From: Paraphoma chrysanthemicola
Taxonomy: Eukaryota > Ascomycota > Dothideomycetes > Pleosporales > Phaeosphaeriaceae
Reading direction: 5' to 3'
DNA length: 64,000 nt
Assembly: GCA_020744225.1 (NCBI GenBank)
Contig: JAGMWG010000005.1
Location: forward strand, 434,001 to 498,000
The position numbers and the translations under genes are program-made. Positions 1-11,252 of this stretch are shown here, piece by piece; positions within the stretch are counted from its first letter, which is position 1; every line of letters starts with the position of its first letter. The notes beneath the pieces are model-generated. The model did not search any database and was not told the DNA's origin. It saw nothing but the letters and a program-made list of their open reading frames with translations.

Positions 1-1660
1 CTGTCTTGCTGTTGAACAAGGCAGTCTGTCGAATGAAGCCTTTAGAATATGCGGTTTCGAACCTTTCCAGCCGCGCTCTAGCTTTCGAGCAACGCAGCTC
101 GAACAGCTTTTGCTGTTTGCCAATTTCATCTGAACCCAGGTTTTGGCAACTGACATGATAGTTTTGATCAGTTGCAACACGATTCTGACGAGGCATATCA
201 GGTGGACAAGATTCGCAGAGATTTTTGTGACCGAAGGCTCTCTTCTTCCCACCTGGCAAGGAAGGTAGGAGAGTGTCGAGGTAGTGAGCCCGCACAACAA
301 GTCCGAAGGCTGTGGATGTCAACCGTCGGAGATAAAAAGAGCTAGGCGAGGCCTCCTTTTCGTGTATCCAAGACCCGGAACCCTGCTTCTCGTGGATGGC
401 AAATTCTACCCTATCAACGGTAATGTTGAGGTAGGACTCAAGAAAACGTTCAGGTAACTCTGGATTTCCAAAAGAAGACCGCTGTGGTAGTGGGGTTTCA
501 TACCAGGTCGATGCAAACTTCTGGATCTGCTTGGGGTTGAACATTGCAGGCAATAGTTCTACCTGTATTGGTGCAGCCCAGTCCGGAGCCCAACTTGGTA
601 GTCCATAGGGAGCGACGTCTTGTCCTAAGGTGTACTTCAAGATCTGGAGGGACTTCATGTTTTGGATGTACAATATTGCGACTTTCGTAAAGAGATCCAG
701 TGTGTTCATGGAATAGTCGACCGGTATGGCAGCTGAGAACTGTTTCTGGACGATTCCGAGCAAGGCAAAAACTTTGTCTCGGGGGTCTGTAGCGGCACAG
801 GTCCTGCTCTTGTGCAAAGCTTCGAGAAGATCCTGCTCTCCTCCTACTATCTCGGGTTTCCAGGCAAGCACACCTGGTAAGATTTGGTCTTCTTCTCTGC
901 ATAATTGAAGCATAGCATCCACCTCGTGCGCCATCCAGTGTACTGATTCATCGCCAAGTACGACAGTGACGCGACGTGCCAGAGCTATCTCTTGTATGAC
1001 CCACACTCGGCCCCAGTACGACATCTTGAGAAACGTTCTTAGGTCGCTATCACGAGCACCATATTGAGAGAAAATGAGTGGTTGTGGCTCGCCTCGGAGA
1101 TGCTTGATGACGCGATGAAATGATTTCCTCTGCTGACGATCTCCGGGACCAATGAATGCCAACACTTGCGAAGCCATCGAGTAGATCTTTGACATGACCT
1201 GTACTTGGTGGCTTTTCTCTTCTTCATTTTTCTGGTCAATACAGATAGCATCGATCCATAAATAGCGCGGAGCGTCTCGTTTTCGGAACTGTCGAAGTGC
1301 TGCTTCACAGTTGGCTGTGATTGGTATAGCTGTCCCACGGCAGTAAAGTTCCCCGGTAAAGGATGCATCGCCAGTGTGATCTTTCCAGGTGTATGACAAA
1401 GCTTCGTATTGCGGCTCATCCAAGAGGTTGACATGAATGATAGTGCAGACTAGTCTGTCCTGTTTCTGTCCTGCATAGAGAACAACGAGCCTTATTTCTT
1501 GACCAAGCTCGTAGCTAAGCCGCCGGTACCTGTACGGTACATTACTACAGATGTGATACTCCTGTTCTGACTCTGGCAGGTCCTCACAAATAGCCTCACC
1601 GCATGATAGGCAGCAGCGCAATCCGTCGAGTTTTCGTATGTCCGAATGCTGGCAAGGCAT
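1..1660 (-). CDS. HET-domain protein A (3' end cut by window edge)
   Basis: Heterokaryon-incompatibility (HET) family protein, a class linked to allorecognition cell death in filamentous fungi; its own specificity is unknown. Reading the minus strand from the ATG at 1660 gives one open frame of about 553 codons without introns that runs off the left edge, so the C-terminus is missing. The HET core starts with YEALSYTW (about residue 86) and continues with LWIDAICIDQ, a YWGRVWVIQEIALA block and TDPRDKVFALLGI. The N-terminus carries C3-x-H5 then CCLSCG (C17, C20); a second CxxC (LCESC) lies about residue 495. The start is fixed by alignment with two paralogues at 22.3 and 24.5 kb. The longest ATG-initiated stretches on this strand lie in other frames and are shadows. 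An active gene is likely because the frame is uninterrupted. Confidence 0.88.
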   Translation of the reverse strand, partial: MPCQHSDIRKLDGLRCCLSCGEAICEDLPESEQEYHICSNVPYRYRRLSYELGQEIRLVVLYAGQKQDRLVCTIIHVNLLDEPQYEALSYTWKDHTGDASFTGELYCRGTAIPITANCEAALRQFRKRDAPRYLWIDAICIDQKNEEEKSHQVQVMSKIYSMASQVLAFIGPGDRQQRKSFHRVIKHLRGEPQPLIFSQYGARDSDLRTFLKMSYWGRVWVIQEIALARRVTVVLGDESVHWMAHEVDAMLQLCREEDQILPGVLAWKPEIVGGEQDLLEALHKSRTCAATDPRDKVFALLGIVQKQFSAAIPVDYSMNTLDLFTKVAILYIQNMKSLQILKYTLGQDVAPYGLPSWAPDWAAPIQVELLPAMFNPKQIQKFASTWYETPLPQRSSFGNPELPERFLESYLNITVDRVEFAIHEKQGSGSWIHEKEASPSSFYLRRLTSTAFGLVVRAHYLDTLLPSLPGGKKRAFGHKNLCESCPPDMPRQNRVATDQNYHVSCQNLGSDEIGKQQKLFELRCSKARARLERFETAYSKGFIRQTALFNSKT

Positions 1661-2814
1661 CGGTGCAATGTAGTCGTCGATCCACTGGACGAGATGTGGC
1701 AGTGGTAGACGATGACGTGAAGTCGACACCAACTTAGGTTTGCGCCTGATAAAAAAGAGGAAGTAGCTAGCGCTGTCTCCTCGATCACCATGGAAGATGA
1801 AATAAATATGTCTGTACTGTACACCCGCGAGGCTGTCGGGTAATCTGCGTGCCCCGCTTTCTGCCGGTGAAGGCTCTCACTTCAACATTTGCAAGGCTGA
1901 ACTGCACGCATGAGCTGACGGTAGCAGATACTTACTTCTCGCATTGGAGATGAGAAAAGTCCTCAAATCTTTATTCGTTGCACCTATCAAGTTTGTTGGC
2001 CAGCTCTAAGTGTCGTGAAATGTCTTCTACTAGGGCTAACCTGTCTGTTTACGCTTATTACTAGCAAAAGTTATATATAATCGCGCTTGAGCACATGAAT
2101 TTAAATCTAGTATCGTTTAAACAACCTGCTCTAGCATGTTCTCTAGCTATAAAAGCTTAGGTACTGGGCATTATAGCTTAAGGAGTTGTAAGATTGTGTA
2201 GGGTGCGATGAAAGATACAACCCGCACCTCAGACGATTAAACCTATGCTATTGCAACCGTGTTTTGACACGTTCGTAAATCTGGAGGGAGGATTTTGGCA
2301 GCTTACGAACGATGCCATATCTTCTCCTTCCAAGATCTCCTCCTTAGAATAATGTTTCATTGTACCCGCAGCAGAATACACTATCATTAGAGTTGTCAAA
2401 ACTTGCCGGTCTTGTCGCGATACCACCTGGTATGCAGAGACAGAAAATTGTGCGGACATCAGATTAGATTCGTTCAGGTCCCTTCATAACAAGTTGATGC
2501 AGTACATCGTGATCGCATTGGACCTTTTGGATATGTTAAACAGCTTGTCGTCATTCTTTGCCGACGATTAAACGGGTACTACTCATCAAAAGCAGAAAGG
2601 TCAGTGTGAAACAATCGTTAATCCCGGTTGAAATTTAAATACAATATTTGGTAAGAGTCAAAACTGTCATTGAAATTGTCGTATCAATGCTAACCATATC
2701 TTTCGGCTCGCTCTCTGGCAGCCTCGCAATTCAAGCACCCACATGCTCAAACTTTTTACCATCATGAACTCAACCCATCAATTCATCCACATAGCCACGC
2801 CTAGATGCTCATTT
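1661..2814. other. Intergenic, AT-rich, no gene seen
   Basis: This stretch lies upstream of HET gene A and downstream of the RBR ligase. About 2030-2200 and 2620-2700 are clearly more AT-rich than the flanking genes and rich in TAGCTA/TTAAA-like words, as in decayed non-coding DNA. A short minus-strand frame at 2229-2459 has no recognisable motif. I see no gene. Confidence 0.5.
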
Positions 2815-5133
2815 CTACATGTAATATTTACAATCCCCCTTATGCGCCGAATTCCCCTGCCTCCGAATCTTATTATACTCGCTCAAGCACACCCAGCAAA
2901 ACTCATACCGGCATTTTGAGCACGTCATGTGGTCACATCCATCGTTCTTCTCGATATTGTAAACGCACTTGGGTCCGGGACATTTCTTCGACAGCTTCCC
3001 AATTGCCGCCAAGCTTGCTTCTTCTTGCGCTTTCTGGTCGCGCTCCTTCTGTCCTGACGAACGATAGTCGTACTCTTCGCATGTCTCGCCTTCGTGCCAT
3101 ACGTTTTCGTGTTTGATGCAGATCTTGTGGCCACAAGCATGGCAGGTGAAGATGTTACCTTCTTCACCGCTCAAGTGTTCTTGGCCGGCGTCGCAAGCAC
3201 GGCACCAGCGGAAGTTGGCTGGTTGACCTTAGCGTGATAAGGCGACAGTGAATTTAGGGTGGTTGGACTTACGATCTTCGCTGATGACAGCACGATTTAT
3301 GTATGTGTCGTACTTCTGGAAAGTATCTTGCGTTGCGATCCCCTGGATCTCGTGGTACGTCAATGTCGTTTTGCATTTGCTTACCGGGCATTTGGCTTCC
3401 TTCCAGCTACTCTCCTCCAGCTGAGCCGTGACCCAGTCTGCATAACACTCGGCGCATGTCTGTGGTGCGTGCTCGCAGTCGGCCAGCGATGGCAACTCAC
3501 TGATGGGCTGTTGCTCACCACAGACTGCGCATTCCCGCGTACCATGGATAGCGCTTTGTTTGAGGTTCTCTTCATCTTGCAGCATCCGAGCTAAATTTGC
3601 ATCGATAGCAGCCTGAGCGGCATTGGGATCAGTCCACGACTCCCACTCCGAGTTGTCATCGTCAAGGATCATGGGATCTTCGGGGTCCAATTGGTCCTCC
3701 CTAAAGCGCCTGCGACCAGTGAAGATGACCTCTTCGTGATCTTGAGAATCTGAATCCGAATCTGAGTCGAGGCTGATGGGATCATCTCGAGAGCCGGCCT
3801 GAATGAATGCGTTGGGCCTTGATCTACCCCGTCCTGCACCTCCGCCGGGTCGTTGCAATGGCAGATGGTGTGCGGCATTCATCAGTTGTGCCCAGAGCGA
3901 TTCGGCAGCGTTGTTTTCATCTTCCTCTTCTTGCTGTAATCTTTGAGCAAGTCGTCTATCAAGCTCAATCTGCAGTAAGGAAGCATCTGTGCTATTGAGA
4001 AATTGTGGGCTGTCGTGCTCAGATGACGATGAACTGTCTGCTTTTTCCTCTGCGACGACACTCGACAGGTCCGGGTAAGACACCTCTTGGGAACTGACAG
4101 ACGTCATATCGACCTCTGAGGCTCTACTAGATACACTCGGACTTCGCGTTCGTCGCCGACGGCTACGTACGGTCGGTGTATTCCTGCGGCGAAGAGAGGA
4201 GAGCGTGCGCTTGCGCGCCTGTATGCGTTGTCGGTACGGATTGGTATCGGGTTCTGTGCTCTGGCTTGTGTCGTCACTTTCATCTTGGACCTCATCCATC
4301 GGTATATGCTCAGTTCGCCGCTCAGCTTGCGAAGGTTTTCGTGGTCGATACATGATTCCGTGCTGGCTCTTCGGGAAGTACGATGGAGCCGTCAAATCCG
4401 GCTGTGCTTGAGAAGCTGTAGCCATGTTATCCCAGGTACCTTGAGCCTCTTGTAATTGAGGTAAGGATATTGATGTAAGGTGCCGAGGTGAGAGGAGAGG
4501 CGGGGCCGGGCCAGAGTGAGATGTCGTCTTTGGCGGCAATCCCAGCCGTTCGAACCTCTCAATAAGCGAATCGTGTTGGGCAATGCTTTGATCTGTGGCT
4601 CCAGGCTTGCGTTTGATTGTAGCCGGATATGATTCTAGTATTGTTGGTGCACTGAAGACGGACGAGTTATCTTCGCCAACTGTCTCAAGCGGAGCGCGGT
4701 CCTTGCTGGTGCCACTCTTGGACAGCTTCAAGCACGATGCAGCCTTCCTCAAACGTGGCGCCAATCCATGGAATGGCGATGGTGTTGTCTTTTCGATGGT
4801 AGCCTCTGGAGATCTCGATGCGCGTGTGCAACGCGTGTGCACGTGAGGGTGAATGACGTCGCCAGCGATGGAGGAAGGTAGGAACGCGGCTGAGGTGAAA
4901 CTGCCAACCTGTGGTTGATATTTGACATCTGTCTTCGCTCGCTTAGTCTTGGAGGTATGTAACGTCTCTTTCACACGTTCTCGAAGTCGTGATTTGATAG
5001 CCTTTTGAGGGCGCTCTGGAAGGTCCAGAGGGAAGAAGCTATGTTTCCCGTTAAACCTAGCCTTGATGATCCATAGTGCGATGATCAGAAGGAGGGAGGT
5101 GAGAAAGGCAAGGAAACATATCGACCTTGCCAT
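2815..5133 (-). CDS. RBR-type E3 ubiquitin ligase with N-terminal membrane helix
   Basis: Predicted RING-between-RING ubiquitin ligase of 754 aa, which passes ubiquitin from an E2 through a cysteine thioester. Two exons: 5133-3273 and 3218-2815; the 54-nt intron has a GTAAGT donor and restores EDPNFRWC. Residues about 6-24 form a strongly hydrophobic helix followed by basic residues, so a signal anchor is likely. A long low-complexity Ser/Arg/Glu-rich region follows. RING1 begins at CAVCGEQQP (about residue 532), the IBR at WCRAC (about 626), and RING2 runs about 700-733 with the expected catalytic Cys715 in DGCDHMTC. The protein ends shortly after HKGDCKYYM. The RBR fold is well supported; substrate and membrane are unknown. 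The start could lie further downstream if the hydrophobic segment is not translated. Confidence 0.9.
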
Positions 5134-5793
5134 GTGAACTCAGGTGGAAAGAGCTCTGAAATGCACAAGGCTGAAGCTTGAGGTAGGATAGCGATGTCTC
5201 AACCAGTAGTTGAGCGGCTGTACAGTTGAACAATCGCGGTCTATGGAAGAGGCAGGCGAGAATTGGAATTAAATGATGGCGATGAAAGAACCTACAAGGC
5301 CGCAGTGAAATCTTTCCGGTGAAGAAGGGGCAACCTGGAGGGCATCACGCTGTCACGTCACTTGAGAGACCTTGCCAAGACGAAGAGGAAGGCTGAAGAA
5401 AGGGAAAAATCACTCTCGAAGTTTCATTGGAAGTCGAGCACAGCTAGAGGCGGTGGCGAGGAAGAGATGCAGCTGCTATTTCGTGGAGCCAATGAGTCGT
5501 GGCAACGCTGGCTGCGAACCGAGACATTTGCATTCAGCCTCGTGGCTCCAAATGCCTCCGACCTAAGTTGATACCGGATCGGATGTGAAAAGATATTCGA
5601 CTGACACTGGGGCTGCGCCGGCATCTCCAAGCCAAATTTATACTCCCACCTTAATCATAGCAAAACTCCTGCAAATTTCATGCTACAGAAGCTGATGAGT
5701 GCCAATTGCTGCGAATCATCATATTGTGAGTGCACCGCCTCGTAAGCGCTCAATACTGAGCATACACAGAAACTCCGGAACCAACTAAATGTC
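5134..5793. other. Intergenic, no gene seen
   Basis: This holds the presumed promoter of the RBR ligase (right of 5133, transcribed leftward) and the 3' flank of the lipid phosphatase. Short frames at 5362-5630 overlap on both strands and show no motif. Confidence 0.5.
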
Positions 5794-7504
5794 CTATATC
5801 TGCTGCGGTGTTGTTCCCACAGCATGCGGGGGCGGCACAGGCGCCATATCCCTCCTTTCGCTCAGATCCCCTGTCGCTGTTCCAGGTAATGGCTGTCCCG
5901 GGCCGGTGACGTTCGATGGCGGTGGTGGTGTTGGTTGTGGCGAGATGCCTGTAGGTCGATGATATCCTGTGTCTGTAAAGCGGCCAGACTGCATCTCATA
6001 ACCATCGTCATCTTCAGATGAAGAATAGTCATAATTATCCATCCTCCGTTGTCCGGCAAATGGGTTTGATGCTGGCATTTGGTTCTGATAGTTTGTAGCC
6101 TTCGCAGTTATTGTCGAGCCCATGGTGTCCGAGCGATAGTTGCTTGATGCTATGGTGTCACTCCGGTCTACTGCGTAAGGATTTTGGCGCCTTCGCTGGG
6201 AGTCAGAGATCTGCTGACGGAACACGTTACCAGGGTGCTCACTGCCCCCGGCCACGGCTGTGTTGGACGAGAATCCTGAAGCATCCCCACGCTCTATATC
6301 CATTGGGGCACCCATTGGGCGCAAAGGCTGCACATCTTCGTCCACCATAATTGTTGGGTTGGTGTTGGGAGGCGGCGCTGGTCCACGACCCCACGCACGA
6401 ATAGGATACGCGCGTCCTTTGCGCCAGGTTTCCGTCACTGGAGGAAAGTATTGTCGGTAGGCAGCCCATGACACGAGTATGCCCAGCATGGCTCCGGAGA
6501 TGACATCAAAGGGGTGGTGACGAGCATCCATGATACGTGTGCCGGTAATGAGCGCCGCGCCGAGGGTTGGGACCATGACGATGAAGGTCCGCCAGACCTC
6601 GCCCTTGGCATCCAGAACGTGTAGTTTGGCGGCGAGGTAGAGGGAGAGGTAGAACAGACCGGCAAAGGAGACTATATGGGGTTAGTCACATGCCAATGGT
6701 GAGCTCACGTTGCGACGTACCACTGCTGTGTCCGGAAGGGAAGCTTTTGAACCCATCTTGGAGGATGTAGTTATTGTCTTGGGTACAGATGTCGATTGTC
6801 TGTAGCGTCCAATTACCCGGGACAATCTTGGCCGGGTCGATCTTGCATCTGCAGCTTGTTAGCTCGCACGGTAAGACATGCAAGACGACTTACCGGTCGA
6901 TAAAATCTGGACGTGGTTTTCCAATCGCGTTCTTCAGAGCGCCCGTGATTGTGAAGGCTGCACCAACACTCAAGCCGAGTCCCAGGATACCGCAGTTCAA
7001 CTCCCACAAACGATCCTTGAACCTGTATCTGCCGCTCAGCCGCTTGATGCCCGCGCGGTCGCCCGGCATGGCGGTCTGGTGCGAGAAGAGGCCATCGATG
7101 ACCAGAGTGTAGAAGGCGATGATTACGGCAGGGGCGAGGACGACGTAAACGCACAGCCAAATGACAGGCACGCGTTCTTTTGTTGCGAACGGGTAATGGA
7201 GGGTATAGTTCTCGAGCGCAAAGTGCTGGTGGAACGGTGGTATCTTATCGACAATGCCGAATACTCCAATCAGGACACTGGAGGCTTGTTAGGGAGTACG
7301 GCTAAGGAAGGAGGTCGTGTGCCTCGCGTGCGCGATGGAATCCTTACACTATTATGAGGTAATCGACAATGTAACTACACTGGTCAGTCTCCAGTCCGCA
7401 CTCAAAGTCTGTGGCTCTACATACGAGAAGATGACCTTCTTGGGGAGTCGCTTCTTCGAGAAGGGAAGGCGCTCCGGGAGCTGGTTCGCAGTCCACTTGT
7501 CCAT
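5794..7504 (-). CDS. PAP2-family lipid phosphate phosphatase (DPP1/LPP1-like)
   Basis: Integral membrane phosphatase expected to dephosphorylate phosphatidate, diacylglycerol pyrophosphate or related lipid phosphates. Five exons: 7504-7425, 7374-7348, 7277-6894, 6848-6721 and 6671-5794, giving 498 aa. All junctions keep frame and have GT-AG ends. The three phosphatase signature motifs are present: KNAIGKPRP (about residues 152-160), FPSGHSS (about 199-205) and TRIMDARHHPFD (about 252-263, catalytic His near 259). About six hydrophobic segments precede a long hydrophilic Pro/Ser/Asn-rich C-terminal tail of about 200 residues. Exon 2 is only 27 nt but is needed to give the family-typical SYIVDYLII segment. 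It is divergent from the alpha/beta hydrolase at 8209. Yeast DPP1 acts at the vacuole; location here is inferred. Confidence 0.9.
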
Positions 7505-8208
7505 TTCGCTCTACCACATCCAAGCACTCCGGGAGCTTCCGATGTATCCGTTAACGCGATTGCGCTGCCTCGGAGGTATGTACAGTGGGTGGTGAGGGGA
7601 CAGCAGCTGGGCCAAACGCGGGTGTGGAGCTGTCGGTGGTCCGCAATTATCAAACAGGCGACTACGACTCTCCTGGAGCGACGCGCGGGAGCAGAAAGGA
7701 GAGCAAAAGCAGAGAGAGGGCAATGCAGCGTATAAAGAGCGACGGTCAGCGGGCGGTGGATTCAGCAGCGCCCAGAGACAGGCAGTGAGGGTGTCTCCAA
7801 GGTCAGGGCTGCAGCGAGCTCAGCGTGGCTGAGGCGCTGACATTAGTGCGGTGGTCGATGCAGGTGCTTGGCCCTCCGCCTCTTGGTACTGCGCGCCCGA
7901 ATTGGCTGTCGCAGGCCTGTCGTCAGCAAAAACGCTCCTCTTTGGTCGCGCTATGCCACTGGGGCACGCGCGGCGAAGGCAGCGCCTCATCGAACTTTTT
8001 CTGCGTCGTTGCTGCCGAACCGAGTAATATCGCGCCTGTGAACCACCCTGTGGCGGGAGCGGATCTTCGCACAGGCTAGCGCAGCAGCAGGGCGATCGGC
8101 TTATTTTGTCAACACCACAGGGTCTCCGCCTCGCCTGTCTATTTATGCGTTGTACATCATCGCCATTGGTCAGCGACTCACCACACAGCATCTCTCATCT
8201 GGCTCACC
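7505..8208. promoter_or_regulatory. Divergent intergenic promoter region
   Basis: About 700 bp separate the start codons of the lipid phosphatase (minus) and the alpha/beta hydrolase (plus), so both promoters should lie here. The sequence is GC-rich with open frames on both strands, none with recognisable motifs. No specific factor site can be defended. Confidence 0.45.
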
Positions 8209-9969
8209 ATGGGCTGGCTCTCCGACCTCACGGGCAAGGCGCCTCCTCCCAAGTCGGCGCCCGTGTCCATCTCCATTCCCAACATTCCGGGCCTATCTCG
8301 CTCCAAGCTCCAACTTCAGCTCCCTGACCTGAACCACCCCTATGTCAAGATTGGCGCCGCATCCCTGGGAACCTTGCTCGTGCTGGGAACAGTGTCCAAA
8401 GTCCTCAGATCTGGAAACCCCAGGATCATCCCATCACCGGCTCAGTCCAAGCTGCCGCAATTGTCTGCGGAAGAGGTGGAGCAGCTCCCGTACCCTCCGG
8501 ATGCACTTCCAGGGGCAAGAGATGTGCACTCGCCGTATGGCACTGTGCGAGTCTACGAATGGGGTCCTGAGGATGGAGACAAGATTCTACTCATTCACGG
8601 CATCTCGACGCCCGGAATTGCCATGGCCGACCTGGCACACAAGCTCGTTCGGAGAGGATGTCGTGTCATGATGTTTGGTCGGTTCGCCCATTTCTATCTC
8701 CCAGAGCGCTCAACCCACATCACTTTGGTTCTTCAAACGGTCGAGCTGCGGAAGGCATTTGGAACTTTCTTGATCTCCTTTTGTCAATTTTCAAGACGTC
8801 ATGTTGTCATTCTTGCCGTTTCAGCTTTGATGTTTCACGATGCTCGGGTCACGTGATCCTAGCATCCGGGTGCAACTTTGGAAATGTGCCCTGCCACTAC
8901 ATCCAAATCCTGAAGCTGTTCTTTGCTCGTGTTGTCCTCAAGAACATCTCAGCTAACACAGTCAGATTTGTTTGGTCGCGGCTATTCCGATGCCCCGTCG
9001 CCACTCCACCACCACTACGACTCCTGCCTTTACTTCTCTCAGGTCCTGCTCTGTCTGCAATCCTCGCCAATTTCCTGGTCGGGCCACCGATCCTTCACCA
9101 TCATAGGATACTCTCTTGGTGGTGCCATTGCCGCAGATTTTGCTTCCTACTCCCCGTATCAAATATGCGGCCTCATTCTGGTCGCCCCTGCCGGGCTCGT
9201 CCGAAAGAAGAACATCACTTTCAAGAGCAAGCTTCTCTACCAGAGCAGCTGGTTGCCAGAGTGGATGGTGCACCGTATGGTCGCCAACAGGCTGTGGACT
9301 GGCAAGTCCCACACTGCAGTTGAACCTGAGCCTGAAGCTCTCGAGAACGCGGAAACCACGACAAGCAAGCCAGATGCCGATACGCGATCGGTAAGGTCAG
9401 GCAAGTCATCCAGGTCCGGCCGCTCGGATCACAGCCGGAAGCACAAGTCTAAGAGGCGCGAGAGCTCGCCCGGACGAGCTCCTATCATTTCAGATCTCGC
9501 CGAGATTGACGAGGAGGATCATGAGGGCGGCGCGGCAGTCTTCTTGACGTCAAATAAGAAGCTTCTCCGCGGCAAGCCTCAAAGCACCGTCTCAGCCGTT
9601 GTCGACTGGCAGGTCTCGCACCACAAGGGCTTCGTGCCTGCTTTCGTGTCGTCCATCCGGCACGCACCCGTCCACGAGCAACATCACCGCTGGTCCGTGA
9701 TCAAAGAGAACATCGAGTCCGGCAAGGGCCCGCTGAAGGAAGTCTGGCTCGTCCTCGGCGAGACAGATCCCATCATCATTAAAGAGGAGCTCATCGAAGA
9801 TGCCACGGCCGTGCTAGGCGAGGATAACTTACAAGTCCGGGTCGTGGAAGGAGCAGGCCACGAAGTCGCAGTTGAGCGAGCTGATGAGGTTGTGCAAGTT
9901 GTGGGAAGCGTGTTGGGATGGCATAAGAAGCCGCATTCATCCAAGTCGAAGAAGAGGTCGTTCTTTTAG
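8209..9969 (+). CDS. Alpha/beta hydrolase with hydrophilic insertion
   Basis: Serine hydrolase of the alpha/beta fold, 490 aa; substrate unknown. Exons 8209-8677 and 8966-9969. The 288-nt intron has a weak GTCGGT donor but a good GCTAACACAGTCAG end, and splicing restores MMFDLFGRGYSDAP, a hallmark of the fold. A membrane-anchor-like segment lies about residues 47-67, and ILLIHGIS forms the oxyanion strand. The likely triad is Ser206 (GYSLGG), Asp424 (LGETDP) and His455 (GAGHEV). Between about residues 269 and 345 is a Ser/Arg/Lys/Glu-rich insertion that is probably disordered and could be a regulatory or targeting segment. The C-terminus is very basic (SKSKKRSFF). Hydrolase identity is firm; the exact role is not. 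Confidence 0.85.
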
Positions 9970-11252
9970 GAACTGCACCGACAACGCAATCAGAAACTTG
10001 GAGAAGGGGCAAAGGATCGAGTGAAGAAGATCTCACGAGGCAACGACGATGACGATGATGATGTGCAACGATGTGTTGATCCGTCCCCATCCCAGTACTT
10101 GCATTTAAGAAAAGAACAAAACATGTTAACATCATTGCATATAAAATTGAATACCTTTTGAGGTCCACAGCTTGAAATGGCGCTGTGTAGACTTCACCAG
10201 TCCCATCCTCCTACCAACCACCAACAACAACCACTTTCTAAACTTATTCTAAACAATCGCCTGAAACAAACACTCATCATTATCCACATTCACGCATATA
10301 CTTCTTTTCCTCACTCAAGATAATCAATCCCTTCACAATCCCTTCGCGACCATGCACAACACACACACTTACTCCCCTCACCACCCCAAAATCCCGCCCT
10401 GCACAAAAACCAAACAAAGCGGGGCTCCCTACTCGCCTGCACACGCACACGCACCATGCATGCAACACACGGCACTCAAAATGAGGAGCTGAACACCCCA
10501 CTCCACAACTCCTTGGCCTCAGCCTCGCGCCGCATCGGGACACGACGTGAAGTTGCGTCGCCAGACGGGGCGCCCGCGCGTGCGTTAGCGCGGGATCTGG
10601 ACCGCGTCGGGGCGATGGTGTGTGCGAGGCGAGGCGAGGGAACGAGATGGGGGTCTTTGGATCAATCGGGTGGGAGTCGGGTGTTTGGATTATGGGTGCG
10701 ATGGACAGTGAGTTGTGTTGCGCAGCTAGTCTAGTGAATGGGAACGGTAAGGGGTGCTGGGTAAGCAGTGCGCGAGAATAGGGTATTGGACGGCGAAAGA
10801 TAGTAACGAGGCTGTCAGCGTCAGCATCGCCGGCACAGTATACTCTAGAGTTTCGGAACTGGATTGCGAGGGTATTATGGAGTGATTAGTGCTGACAGCT
10901 TCGGGATCTTCACAGGTAGAAGCTCAAGTTTGTAGGATGGATGAGTGCAGTCACGAAGCTGAAGTCGAGTAAAATGCGATAAGATATGTTTGTAGATTTT
11001 TCCTTTCTACCTCGCAACAGATCTACGAGATCCTGTTTCTGTCATATACGTCTCCAGAAAGCCATGGAGGCTATGCTACTATGATGTGAACAACGCCGCT
11101 TGGTATACAGTAAACAAAGACGCAAAATAGATTGACAAATCATCATGTCATGACATCCTCCTTCACATCTCCCTCTCCGTAGCAACGCGATTAGCGATTA
11201 CCCATACATACACCCCAACACCAACTCCAATTCTCAGTCGTTAAGCTAGGAC
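9970..11252. other. Convergent 3' flanks, no gene seen
   Basis: This lies between the stop codons of two convergent genes. CA-rich tracts occur at about 10200-10460 and GT/GA-rich sequence at about 10560-10720. Short frames overlap on both strands without motifs. It probably contains the 3' UTRs of both genes. Confidence 0.5.

Noticed and set aside
498..1824. Three ATG-initiated frames on the minus strand
   Set aside because: They are off-frame shadows of the HET gene; the true frame gives continuous HET motifs from 1660 to 1.
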